Origin: Microbacterium sp. Leaf288
Lineage (GTDB): Bacteria; Actinomycetota; Actinomycetes; Actinomycetales; Microbacteriaceae
DNA length: 64,000 nucleotides
Assembly (NCBI RefSeq): GCF_001422925.1
Contig: NZ_LMNI01000012.1
Span: forward strand, 610,194-674,193
Reading direction: 5' to 3'
Part shown: in pieces, positions 17,603-24,920 of the stretch
How the letters are laid out: each line of letters opens with the position of its first letter
How positions within the stretch are numbered: position 1 is the first letter of the stretch
The notes under the pieces: generated by a model
What the model was told of the DNA's origin: nothing
The model's database searches: none
The model's input: the letters and a program-made list of their open reading frames with translations, nothing else
Translations under genes and position numbers: made by a program

Positions 17603-19325
17603 CGCGCACCTCGTCTCCGCGTGTGCCCCGCAGGAAGTCGAAGTCGGCACCGAGATGAGCCTGCTGCACATGCCGGCGGTACAGCCCGACGTAGCCGCGC
17701 TCCTCGAGCGTCGGCGGCCTCCATGCGAGGCGTCGTCGCTCCCACTCCTCGTCGTCGAGTTCGGCGTGCAGTAGCCGGTTGTGGACGTCGAGGTGGACGA
17801 CGTCGCCGTCTCTCAGCAGCGCGAGTGGTCCGCCGACCGCGGATTCGGGCGAGACGTGCAGCACCACCGTGCCGAACGCGGTGCCGCTCATGCGGGCGTC
17901 CGAGATCCGCACCATGTCGCGCACACCGGCTTCGAGCAGCCGCTTCGGCAGCGGCAGGTTCCCGAGCTCCGGCATGCCGGGGTAACCTTTGGGGCCGGCG
18001 TTGCGGAGCACGAGCACCGCGTCGACGGGGATGTCGGCATCCGGGTCGTCGAAGCGTGCGTAGAGCTCCTCCATGCTGTCGACGACGACGGCGGGTCCGC
18101 GGTGGTCGAGCAGCTCCGGCGAGGCCGCCGACACCTTGATGACCGCGCCTTCCGGAGCGAGGTTGCCGCGCAGCACGGCCAGCGCCGGTGCGGCGGCGAC
18201 GGGGTCGTCCACGTGCCGGATGACGTCGCGGTTCCAGACCGGCGCCGCCGCGATGCGGTCGCGTACCGTGCCCGCGACGGTGGCGATGTCGAGGTGGAGG
18301 CGCTCGGCGATGGTCGCCATGAGTCCGGGGAGTCCTCCTGCTTCGAAGAAGTCCTCCATGAGGAATCTGCCGGACGGCTTGAGATCCACGAGCGCCGGGA
18401 CGTCGGCCCCGATGCGGTCGAAGTCGTCGAGGACGAGCGGCACCTCGATCCGGCCCGCCAGGGCGAGCAGATGCATGATCGCGTTGGTGGATCCTGCGAT
18501 GGCGGCGTTCACGGTGATCGCGTTCTCGAAGGCTTGGCGGGTGAGCACCTGCGACATCCGCAGGTCTTCGGCGACCATCGCCACGATGCGTGCGCCGGTC
18601 TCATGCGCCAGCACTCGGCGGCGGGAGTCGGCCGCGGGGATGGCCGCGTTGTGCGGCAGCGACATCCCGAGCGATTCGACGACGCTCGCCATCGTCGAGG
18701 CGGTGCCCATGGTGTTGCAGTGCCCTGCGGAGCGCGACATGCACGACTCCGCGTCGCGGAACTCGTCGCGCGACATGCGGCCGGCGCGGACGTCTTCGCT
18801 CATGCGGAACACGTCGGTGCCTGAGCCCAGCGGCTGACCGCGGAAGCTGCCGGTGAGCATCGGACCGCCCGACAGCACGATGGTGGGGAGGTCGACGGAT
18901 GCGGCGCCCATCAGCAGCGAGGGCGTCGTCTTGTCGCAGCCGCACAGGAGCACTACGCCGTCGACGGGGTTGGCGCGGATGGACTCCTCGACGTCCATGG
19001 CGGCGAGGTTGCGGTAGAGCATGGTGGTCGGGCGGACGATGGTCTCGCCCAGCGACATCACCGGGAACTCGACGGGGAATCCGCCGGCCTCGTACACGCC
19101 GCGCTTGACGAACTCCGCGAGCTCGCGGAAGTGGCCGTTGCACGGCGCGAGGTCGGAGAAGGTCTGTGCGATGCCGATCACCGGGCGGCCGTCGAACATC
19201 CGGTCGGGATGACCCTGGTTCTTCATCCACGAACGGTGGAGGAACCCGTTCACGTCGTCGGTGCCGAACCAGTCCGCGGAGCGTCGCCCGGGCCGTTCGC
19301 CGGTGCTGCCGAGGTTGGTGATCAT
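17589..19325 (-). CDS. IlvD/Edd family sugar-acid dehydratase
   Basis: A 578-residue iron-sulfur dehydratase of the branch that converts aldonic acids (arabinonate, xylonate) to 2-keto-3-deoxy acids. The three cysteines expected to bind the cluster are in DLAPCNGHF, LLCGCDKTTPSLLMG and AGHCNTMGTAST (near residues 57, 127 and 200). KPSGRFLMEDFFEAGG and RISDARMSGTAFG are family signatures. The segment GHPDRMFDGRPVIGIAQT resembles sugar-acid dehydratases more than biosynthetic IlvD. ATGA overlap with the upstream BKACE fixes the start. Its product would be a 4-hydroxy-2-oxo acid, the type of substrate cleaved by the MhpE-like aldolase encoded upstream. Confidence 0.9.
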   Translation of the reverse strand: MITNLGSTGERPGRRSADWFGTDDVNGFLHRSWMKNQGHPDRMFDGRPVIGIAQTFSDLAPCNGHFRELAEFVKRGVYEAGGFPVEFPVMSLGETIVRPTTMLYRNLAAMDVEESIRANPVDGVVLLCGCDKTTPSLLMGAASVDLPTIVLSGGPMLTGSFRGQPLGSGTDVFRMSEDVRAGRMSRDEFRDAESCMSRSAGHCNTMGTASTMASVVESLGMSLPHNAAIPAADSRRRVLAHETGARIVAMVAEDLRMSQVLTRQAFENAITVNAAIAGSTNAIMHLLALAGRIEVPLVLDDFDRIGADVPALVDLKPSGRFLMEDFFEAGGLPGLMATIAERLHLDIATVAGTVRDRIAAAPVWNRDVIRHVDDPVAAAPALAVLRGNLAPEGAVIKVSAASPELLDHRGPAVVVDSMEELYARFDDPDADIPVDAVLVLRNAGPKGYPGMPELGNLPLPKRLLEAGVRDMVRISDARMSGTAFGTVVLHVSPESAVGGPLALLRDGDVVHLDVHNRLLHAELDDEEWERRRLAWRPPTLEERGYVGLYRRHVQQAHLGADFDFLRGTRGDEVRGDNH

Positions 19326-20203
19326 GCGACCAGCCCCCAGAGCCGGCGGGTCTCGTCCGGGGTCGCGGGGCGCATGCCGAGCGCCTTGACCAGCCGGACG
19401 GCGCGCTGGACGAGCTCGAGGTTCGTGGCCGGGCTGCCGTCGGGGTGCCACGGGTGGTCTTCGAGCCCGACCCGGATGTGGCCGCCGAGGATCAGCGCGT
19501 GGGCGAGCGCCGGGAAGGGATCGCTGCCTCCGACGCTGACCGAGAAGACCGCCTGCGCAGGCAGCTGGTCCACCATGAGTTCGAGCTGGCGCGGCGTCCA
19601 CGGCGAGGCGTTGCTGAACACCCGGTCGAGGTCGAGGCAGATGTTGACGATGTGCGGTCCGCCTGCGCCCGTGGCCGCGATGAGCTCGGGGATGTCTTTG
19701 GTGATGTGTGACGGGTTGAACACCTCCCACTCCGGGACGGCGCCGGCCCGGCGGATGCGCTGCGCGAGTTCGCGCGCCCGGCTGGCCGGGGTGTTCATGA
19801 GCACCTCGTCGCCGTCGACCGTCGCCCAGGCGGTGATCGCGTCGAGGGTCACGGTGTCGGCGCCGCCGTCCGTGGCGGCGAGTCGCTGCGGCCAGCTGAA
19901 CTCTGCCATCCCTCCGCCGAGGTCGGTGCGCATCTCGCCCGAGACGCCGCCGCCGCTGGAGTTGTTGATCACGACGTCGCAGCGCTCGCGGACGAGCCGG
20001 TTGACCTCGCGGTACAGCGCGGGATCGCACGTGGCCGTCTCGTCGAGCCGGCGCACGTGCAGCGCGGCGGCGCTCGCGCCGGCGTCGACGCAGCGGGCGA
20101 CGTCTGCGGCGATCTGATCGGGCTGCGTCGGGACGTGGGGGTGCGCGTCGGAGCGCAGCATCCCTCCCGTCGGAGCCACGGTGATGATGACTGGCCGGCT
20201 CAT
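19322..20203 (-). CDS. BKACE (DUF849) beta-keto acid cleavage enzyme-like, altered metal site
   Basis: A 293-residue TIM-barrel protein of the BKACE family, whose members cleave a beta-keto acid with acetyl-CoA to acetoacetate and an acyl-CoA. Family landmarks: IITVAPTGGMLR at the start, NNSSGGG near residue 95, PEWEVFNPSHI, SVSVGG, and HIRVGLEDHPW with the metal-ligand Glu. The usual metal motif H-x-H-x-R reads AALHVRRLD here, so the first His is Ala; the second gene copy (22623-23507) keeps both. Activity may differ or the protein may act with its paralogue. ATGA overlaps at both ends. Confidence 0.8.
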   Translation of the reverse strand: MSRPVIITVAPTGGMLRSDAHPHVPTQPDQIAADVARCVDAGASAAALHVRRLDETATCDPALYREVNRLVRERCDVVINNSSGGGVSGEMRTDLGGGMAEFSWPQRLAATDGGADTVTLDAITAWATVDGDEVLMNTPASRARELAQRIRRAGAVPEWEVFNPSHITKDIPELIAATGAGGPHIVNICLDLDRVFSNASPWTPRQLELMVDQLPAQAVFSVSVGGSDPFPALAHALILGGHIRVGLEDHPWHPDGSPATNLELVQRAVRLVKALGMRPATPDETRRLWGLVA

Positions 20204-20790
20204 TGCGCATCCCTCCCTGCCTCGAAGAACCAGGCGATGGCGACGGCCCCGGGGTCGGCGACCCCCAGGGCGTGGTCGCCCACGTAACTCGACCGCCCCT
20301 TGCGTCCGAGCAGCCCTTCGGTAGATGCGGCCCCCTCGGCGGCTGCGCGGGCCGCCGCGGCAAGCGCCGCAGGCGCGTCGGATCCTCGGTCTGCGGCGTC
20401 GGCGAGCGCGTCTGCTGCGGGCGCCATCGCGTCGACCATCGTGTTGTCGCCGACCTGGGCGCCGGCGGCGGACTGGATGGCGGCCAGGCCCTCGCGTGCG
20501 GCGCGTGCGAGGGCCGCGGCGTCGACCGGGTCCTGCAGCTCTCGCGCGAATGGCCGGAACCACATCCCGAGCAGCGGGCCGCTAGTGCCCCCCGCGTCGC
20601 GGAAGGCCTGCACCAGGGCGCGGAACGGCGGGGTGCCCGCCTCTCGTTCCCGGCGGGCGCGCGCGGCCGCCGAGAGCAGGTTGTCGCCGAAGTCTCCGTC
20701 GCCGGCGCGCGTGTCGAGCGCGGTGAGCACGGTGTGATCGGCGTGCACGCGGTCGATGAAGCCGTCGACCCAGGCGGCTGCGGTCACCAT
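20200..20790 (-). CDS. dhaL: DhaL-type dihydroxyacetone kinase subunit
   Basis: A 196-residue nucleotide-binding subunit of a dihydroxyacetone-type kinase. Signature residues for ADP/Mg binding are in DTRAGDGDFGDNL (Asp cluster near residue 30), GGTSGPLLGMWF (near 75) and GDNTMVDAMAP (near 120), with the C-terminal GRKGRSSYVGDHALGVADPG. DhaL works with DhaK, encoded immediately upstream with a 7-base overlap. No DhaM phosphotransferase gene is in the window, so phosphate could come from a distant DhaM or directly from ATP. ATG 20790 is chosen over GTG 20787. Confidence 0.88.
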   Translation of the reverse strand: MVTAAAWVDGFIDRVHADHTVLTALDTRAGDGDFGDNLLSAAARARREREAGTPPFRALVQAFRDAGGTSGPLLGMWFRPFARELQDPVDAAALARAAREGLAAIQSAAGAQVGDNTMVDAMAPAADALADAADRGSDAPAALAAAARAAAEGAASTEGLLGRKGRSSYVGDHALGVADPGAVAIAWFFEAGRDAQ

Positions 20791-21782
20791 CGCAGTGCCG
20801 CCGTCGTGACGGGGGCGTCCCACAGCTCGAGGTCGCCGTCCGTGATGCGCGTCAGCGTGATGGAGATCCCCTGCATCTCAAGCGCGGTGACGTACGAGCC
20901 GACGAGGCTTCGTGCGATGCGGATGCCGGTTCCCTCGAGTGCGCGGTCGAGATAGTGCCGGGCTGCCCCGAGGTGCACGCCGGCGGTCCCGCCGAGGCCG
21001 TTGACGACGGCGATGATCTCGTCGCCCTCGCTCAGACCGAGTGCGTCGACCAGGGGGCGCACGAGGGATGCGACGATCTCGCTCCCGTTGCCGGCGAGCG
21101 TGCGACCCGTGCCGCGTTCGCCGTGGATGCCGACGCCGAACTCGAGCTCGCCCGGCTGGAGTTCGAAAGAGGGGGTGTCGTGTCCGGGGAGAGTGGCGGA
21201 GCGGAACCCCACTGCAAGGCTCCGGCTGCGCTCGGCCGCGCCGCGTGCCACGGCGGCGACCTCCCCCAGCGACCGGCCTTCTCGCGCCGCGGCGCCCGCC
21301 AGCTTCTCGGCGACCACCGTGGCGGCCGTGCCGCGCCTGCCCGTGCCCGAGTTCTCACCGTCGGTGGCGAGGTCGTCGTCGACGAGGACGAGTTCGACGC
21401 TGAGTCCGTCGTCTCGCGCGTCCTCGGCGGCCAGCGTGAAGTTGAGGACGTCGCCCGTGTAGTTCTTTATGATGAGCACGACGCCCGCGCCGCGGTCCGC
21501 CGCGACGAGCGCCGCATGCACCTGCCCGGCGGTGGGACTGGCGAACACCTGCCCGGGGACGGCGGCGTCGAGCATCCCCGATCCGACGAACCCCGCGTGC
21601 AGTGGCTCATGGCCGGATCCGCCTCCCGAGACCACGGCGACGGTGCCCGGGGCGCCGCTGTCGGCGCGGATCACGAACAGCGGGTCGAACCGCGCGGAGA
21701 CGATCGTCGGGTGAGCGGAGACGAGTCCGCGGATGGCGTCGGCGACGAGCTCGGCCGGGTCGTCGTGCAGCTGCACGGTCAT
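20784..21782 (-). CDS. dhaK: DhaK-type dihydroxyacetone kinase subunit
   Basis: A 332-residue substrate-binding subunit. VVSGGGSGHEPLHAGFVG near residue 45, NYTGDVLNFTLA near 105 and the covalent substrate-binding His in GVGIHGERG (near 215) are all present, as is NGLGGT. DhaK binds a ketose carbonyl as a hemiaminal on that His; related kinases act on dihydroxyacetone, erythrulose and other short ketoses. In this operon the substrate may be a three- or four-carbon keto fragment released by the cluster's enzymes. ATG 21782 follows GGAAGCATC and overlaps the stop of the preceding gene. Confidence 0.9.
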   Translation of the reverse strand: MTVQLHDDPAELVADAIRGLVSAHPTIVSARFDPLFVIRADSGAPGTVAVVSGGGSGHEPLHAGFVGSGMLDAAVPGQVFASPTAGQVHAALVAADRGAGVVLIIKNYTGDVLNFTLAAEDARDDGLSVELVLVDDDLATDGENSGTGRRGTAATVVAEKLAGAAAREGRSLGEVAAVARGAAERSRSLAVGFRSATLPGHDTPSFELQPGELEFGVGIHGERGTGRTLAGNGSEIVASLVRPLVDALGLSEGDEIIAVVNGLGGTAGVHLGAARHYLDRALEGTGIRIARSLVGSYVTALEMQGISITLTRITDGDLELWDAPVTTAALRW

Positions 21783-22189
21783 GATGCTTCCTTCCGTGCC
21801 GCTGCGACGATCGCAACGGCCTCGCGTACCGGCATCCCGGGTCGGATGCCCAGCGCGGCGGCGGTCGAATTGACGGTCGACAGCACGCCGGTGCGCCACG
21901 TGCCGAGACCGTCGCTGATCTCGGCGCTGGTGTGGGCGACCGCCATTCCGGCGATCCCCTCGGCGTCGACGAGGTCGAGGCCGCTGACGCCGGCGCGGTC
22001 CTTGCCGATCCCGGCGTCGTTGAAGACCACGGCGGCGCAGCCGGCGAGGACGGCGGCTCGCCCGGATTCGCGCCCGCCGTTGGAGGCGGCGATCACCAGA
22101 CGCCGGCGATCGCCAAGCTCGATCTGCGACGCGCTGTCGAGCGCGATCACCTCCAGCCCGTCGATGGTGGCCACGGTCTCCCGGATCAT
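21779..22189 (-). CDS. Uncharacterised operon protein X1 (paralogue of X2)
   Basis: A 136-residue soluble protein I cannot place. It is clearly paralogous to the next gene upstream (22186-22626): both carry a Gly-rich turn (ASNGGRESGRAA here), then VVFNDAGIGKDRAGVSGL, then GIAGMAVAHTSAEISDG, a W-x-x-G-x-x-S-x-VN segment (TWRTGVLSTVN) and an RPGMPV-x-EAV ending. The conserved Asp, His, Ser and Asn could form an active site or ligand pocket. Its place between DhaK and a BKACE, with ATGA overlaps on both sides, points to a step in the same pathway, perhaps isomerisation, lactone or carbonyl handling; that is a guess. Confidence 0.7.
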   Translation of the reverse strand: MIRETVATIDGLEVIALDSASQIELGDRRRLVIAASNGGRESGRAAVLAGCAAVVFNDAGIGKDRAGVSGLDLVDAEGIAGMAVAHTSAEISDGLGTWRTGVLSTVNSTAAALGIRPGMPVREAVAIVAAARKEAS

Positions 22190-22626
22190 CGGGACTCCTC
22201 TCTCGCGATGGATGCCGCGATCAGCGTGACGGCGGCCAGCACCGTCTGACCGGGCCGGGCTCCGGCATCCGAGGCCGGTCCGTTGACGTAGCTCACGATG
22301 CCGCTGCGCCACACGTCGCGGCCGTCGCCGATGCGCGCGCTGGTGTGCGCGACGCCGACCCCGGCTATCCCGTGGTCGCCGAGGTCGCGCAGCCCGGCGA
22401 TGCCCGCGTCGTTCAGCCCGAACCCGGCGTCGCTGGAGACGAGCGCCCCGTAGCCGAACTCGAGCGCGTACTCGCCGGCGCTGCGACCGCCGTGGGAACC
22501 GCAGACGAAGATCTGCCCGCGGTTCTCGGTGGAACCGAACGCCACGGAGTCGGCGACCTGCACCCGTGTGCCGGAGATGGTCGCGATGTGTTCGATCGTG
22601 GAGTTTCCGTTAAGGACCCTGCTCAC
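22186..22626 (-). CDS. Uncharacterised operon protein X2 (paralogue of X1)
   Basis: A 146-residue protein of unrecognised family, paralogous to X1. Matching blocks are GSHGGRSAGEYAL, SSDAGFGLNDAGIAGL, GIAGVGVAHTSARIGDG, VWRSGIVSYVNG and GARPGQTVLAAVTLIA. No signal peptide or membrane helix. Two unequal copies side by side suggest a heterodimer or tandem steps. GTG 22626 overlaps the stop of the BKACE gene by GTGA, which decides the start. The SHGG...G and DAG-G blocks are the most conserved and the best candidates for function. Confidence 0.7.
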   Translation of the reverse strand: MSRVLNGNSTIEHIATISGTRVQVADSVAFGSTENRGQIFVCGSHGGRSAGEYALEFGYGALVSSDAGFGLNDAGIAGLRDLGDHGIAGVGVAHTSARIGDGRDVWRSGIVSYVNGPASDAGARPGQTVLAAVTLIAASIAREESR

Positions 22627-23507
22627 TGCGTGGCCACCGTTCTTCTCGTGGGGGTGAAATGTGAGCGCACCTGTTCCGGTGTCGCCGGCGGACGGCCGTG
22701 GCGGCGACCGATGGCGGCAACCTCGGCGACCAGTTCGGCCGTCGTCGGAAGCCCGCGTTCGGGGTGGGGGAAGTCGCCGACGCCGATCGCGACGTGGCCA
22801 CCCGCCTCGATGGCCTCCTCGGCGAGGAGAAGCACGTCGCCACGGTGCGCGGACACCATGAATTCCACGCCGGGGTGATCCGGCAGAAGCTCCCGGTGGG
22901 CGCGCAGGCCGGCCGAGGTCGCCGGATGAGCGGCGGGAAAGCCGGGTCCGCCGTGCACGAGCAGCAGCAGGAGCGGTGGGGTGAGGCGGCCGGCGCCGAT
23001 GTGGATGTCGATCGCCCGCGACCACGACCCGTTGAAGGATGTCGCCAACACGGGCAGACCGAGGTCGTGGGCGGCGTCGAGGAATCGCAACTGCGATTCG
23101 ACCGACGTCTGGAAGAGGCGAGTGTGCGAGGCGTAGTCGCCTGTCCGCTCGTCCACGAGGTCGAAGTTCGTCGAGCCGGTCTCGACCGTCACGAAGTCGG
23201 GCCGGTTCTGGGGGTCGAGGACGACACCCAGGCGCTCGGCATCCGTCGCGCCGGGGATGTTGAGAAGTGGCGGCGCCACCAGGATGTCGGTTTGCGCGCG
23301 GATCGCCGCCAGCATGGCCCGGTACCCGGCAACCGTGTCGTCCATGCCGCCGTCGGCGGTGCGTGCGTGCACGTGGGTGATCGCGGCGCCCGCCTTCCGC
23401 GCCGCGAGGGCCTGCTCGGCGATCTCGTCGGCGGTGTACGGGATGTGCGGGTTGGGCTCGCGGGTCATGCCCTCGTTGAGCTGGGCGCAGATGATGAGCT
23501 CGTTCAC
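22623..23507 (-). CDS. BKACE (DUF849) beta-keto acid cleavage enzyme
   Basis: A 294-residue member of the BKACE family with the standard features: IICAQLNEGMTR at the start, the metal motif THVHARTADGGMDD (both His present, near residue 45), LVAPPLLNI, FVTVETGSTNF, the helix SVESQLRFLDAAHDLG, EFMVSAHRGD and HVAIGVGDFPHP near the end. Expected reaction: beta-keto acid plus acetyl-CoA to acetoacetate plus a shorter acyl-CoA. The ligand Glu of other members (GLED) is replaced by GVGD, an Asp. Overlaps both neighbours by GTGA. The substrate may be a 3-keto sugar acid made by one of the SDR enzymes. Confidence 0.82.
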   Translation of the reverse strand: MNELIICAQLNEGMTREPNPHIPYTADEIAEQALAARKAGAAITHVHARTADGGMDDTVAGYRAMLAAIRAQTDILVAPPLLNIPGATDAERLGVVLDPQNRPDFVTVETGSTNFDLVDERTGDYASHTRLFQTSVESQLRFLDAAHDLGLPVLATSFNGSWSRAIDIHIGAGRLTPPLLLLLVHGGPGFPAAHPATSAGLRAHRELLPDHPGVEFMVSAHRGDVLLLAEEAIEAGGHVAIGVGDFPHPERGLPTTAELVAEVAAIGRRHGRPPATPEQVRSHFTPTRRTVATQ

Positions 23508-24256
23508 GACGCGACGACCTCCGCGGGCAGACGCCATCCCGCCTGGATGGACTGACCTCCGTCGACGGCCCAGGTCTGGCCCGTGACGAAGGACGCGCGG
23601 TCGCTGAGCAGGAACTCGGTGACTTCGGCGATCTCGGAGCTCTCGCCCTGACGCCCCATCGGCACGCTTCGCAGCTGCGCTTCGCGCAGCTCGGGGGTCT
23701 GCACCGACGCCAGCAGAGGCGTCTTCACGGATCCCGGGGCGATGGCGTTCACGCGGATGCCTCGCTCGGCGAGGTCGACGGCGAGGGACCGGGTCAGTCC
23801 TATCACGGCCGCCTTCGACGCGGAGTACGCGGCGCGATGGGGTGCGGCCAGCAGTCCCGAGACCGACGACACGGTGACGATCGATCCGCAGCCGGAGCGC
23901 GCCATGGTTGCGGCCGCCGATCGCGCGACGACGTAGGTGCCGGTGACGTTCACGTCGAGGACCCGGCGGAACTCGGCGACGGTCAGCTCGAGCGGATCGG
24001 CGACGACGATGATCCCTGCGCAGGTGACGACACCGCGAAGGGGGCCGAGCTCCCGCTCGATCTCGTCGACGGTGCGCTGCACCGCCGACTCGTCGGTGAC
24101 GTCCGCCGTGTAGGACCGGCCGACCGGGTTCGCGGTGTCGCTCCAGCAGCGGTCTACCGCGGCGACGCTCCATCCCACGGCTTCCAGGTGCGCGGCGGTC
24201 TGCTGTCCGATGCCGGAGGCAGCGCCGGTGACCAGGACGACTCCTCGCGTGCTCAT
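23504..24256 (-). CDS. Short-chain dehydrogenase/reductase (SDR2)
   Basis: A 250-residue classical SDR. Cofactor motif TGAASGIGQQTA (residues 10-21), acidic Asp after the second strand (AAVDRCWSD) suggesting NAD rather than NADP, catalytic Ser in TVSSVSG and YSASK near residue 150, and the closing FVTGQTWAVDGGQS. Second gene of the operon, overlapping the VOC gene and the BKACE gene by 4 bases each. It probably oxidises a hydroxyl of the sugar or sugar acid. Confidence 0.9.
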   Translation of the reverse strand: MSTRGVVLVTGAASGIGQQTAAHLEAVGWSVAAVDRCWSDTANPVGRSYTADVTDESAVQRTVDEIERELGPLRGVVTCAGIIVVADPLELTVAEFRRVLDVNVTGTYVVARSAAATMARSGCGSIVTVSSVSGLLAAPHRAAYSASKAAVIGLTRSLAVDLAERGIRVNAIAPGSVKTPLLASVQTPELREAQLRSVPMGRQGESSEIAEVTEFLLSDRASFVTGQTWAVDGGQSIQAGWRLPAEVVAS

Positions 24257-24813
24257 GACAGCAGCTCCGCCATGTCGCGCACGGGCTCTCGCCCGTTCCA
24301 GCCGGCCGACGCGTCGGCGACGGCTGCGAACAGCTGGGCCTTGCGACCGAGCGTCTCGGAGATCTCGACCATCGGCGCCTGCCGGCCGGCCGCCTCGTAG
24401 TAGGCGAAGCGTTCGTTCGGCCCGCCGCTTCCGGAGCGCCCGCCCTGCACCTTCACCATTCCCCGAAGCTCGGCCTCGGCAGTGATCTCGTCGAACCGGT
24501 CGGTCCAGTAGGCCACGTGCTGCAGTCCCTCGCCGGTGGCGCGTGCGAAGTCGCGGAAGGCGCTCGGGGAGTCGTCGAGCTGCTCGATGAGCTCGATCTG
24601 GATGCCGCCGCTCTGGGCCAGCGCGACGCTCATGCGCATCGCGCTCGGCTCGCCGCGATACTCGAAGCCGACCAGAGGCTGTTCGATGATACGGAAGAAC
24701 GGGCCCACGCCGAGCGTGCGCGTCCAGTAGTGGAGTGCAGCATCCAGGTCGCGGACGACGAATCCGTTCTGTCGGATCGCTCCGCCCTGCCAGGCTCCGC
24801 CGTGTTCGTGCAT
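24253..24813 (-). CDS. VOC superfamily (glyoxalase-fold) protein
   Basis: A 186-residue metal-binding-fold protein, first gene of the ten-gene operon. The first beta-alpha-beta unit begins RQNGFVVRDLDAALHYWTRTLGVGPFFRI, read as NGFVVRDLDAAL and LGVGPFF near residues 15-40; IQIELIEQLDD and LQHVAYWTDRFDE complete the fold. The His and Glu positions (LQHVAYW, IELIE, MVEISE) resemble methylmalonyl-CoA-epimerase-type members. The size rules out a two-domain extradiol dioxygenase. Possible roles are epimerase, lyase or isomerase. ATG 24813 follows AAGGAGCACCTCG. Confidence 0.8.
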   Translation of the reverse strand: MHEHGGAWQGGAIRQNGFVVRDLDAALHYWTRTLGVGPFFRIIEQPLVGFEYRGEPSAMRMSVALAQSGGIQIELIEQLDDSPSAFRDFARATGEGLQHVAYWTDRFDEITAEAELRGMVKVQGGRSGSGGPNERFAYYEAAGRQAPMVEISETLGRKAQLFAAVADASAGWNGREPVRDMAELLS

Positions 24814-24891
24814 CGAGGTGCTCCTTCGCATTCCGCGGTCCGTTCCGCGTTGTTCCACTGTCGTCGCGGCACCGTCGCCCACCAAGCCGAA

Positions 24892-24908
24892 TGTTCCGAT
24901 CATCGGTA
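24892..24908. promoter_or_regulatory. Putative IclR-type operator, copy 2
   Basis: TGTTCCGATCATCGGTA, identical over 17 bases to the copy at 16803, lies 79 bases before the VOC start and 12 bases after the end of the ABC permease gene. It marks a likely promoter for the ten-gene operon. Confidence 0.55.
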
Positions 24909-24920
24909 TACCGGTCAGCT

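Noticed and set aside
17589..19325. Biosynthetic dihydroxy-acid dehydratase (IlvD) of valine/isoleucine synthesis
   Set aside because: No other ilv genes nearby; segments resemble aldonate dehydratases and the operon is catabolic.
24253..24813. VOC gene as an extradiol ring-cleavage dioxygenase
   Set aside because: Single short VOC unit of 186 residues, without the two-domain length or the usual C-terminal signature; no aromatic-pathway genes nearby.
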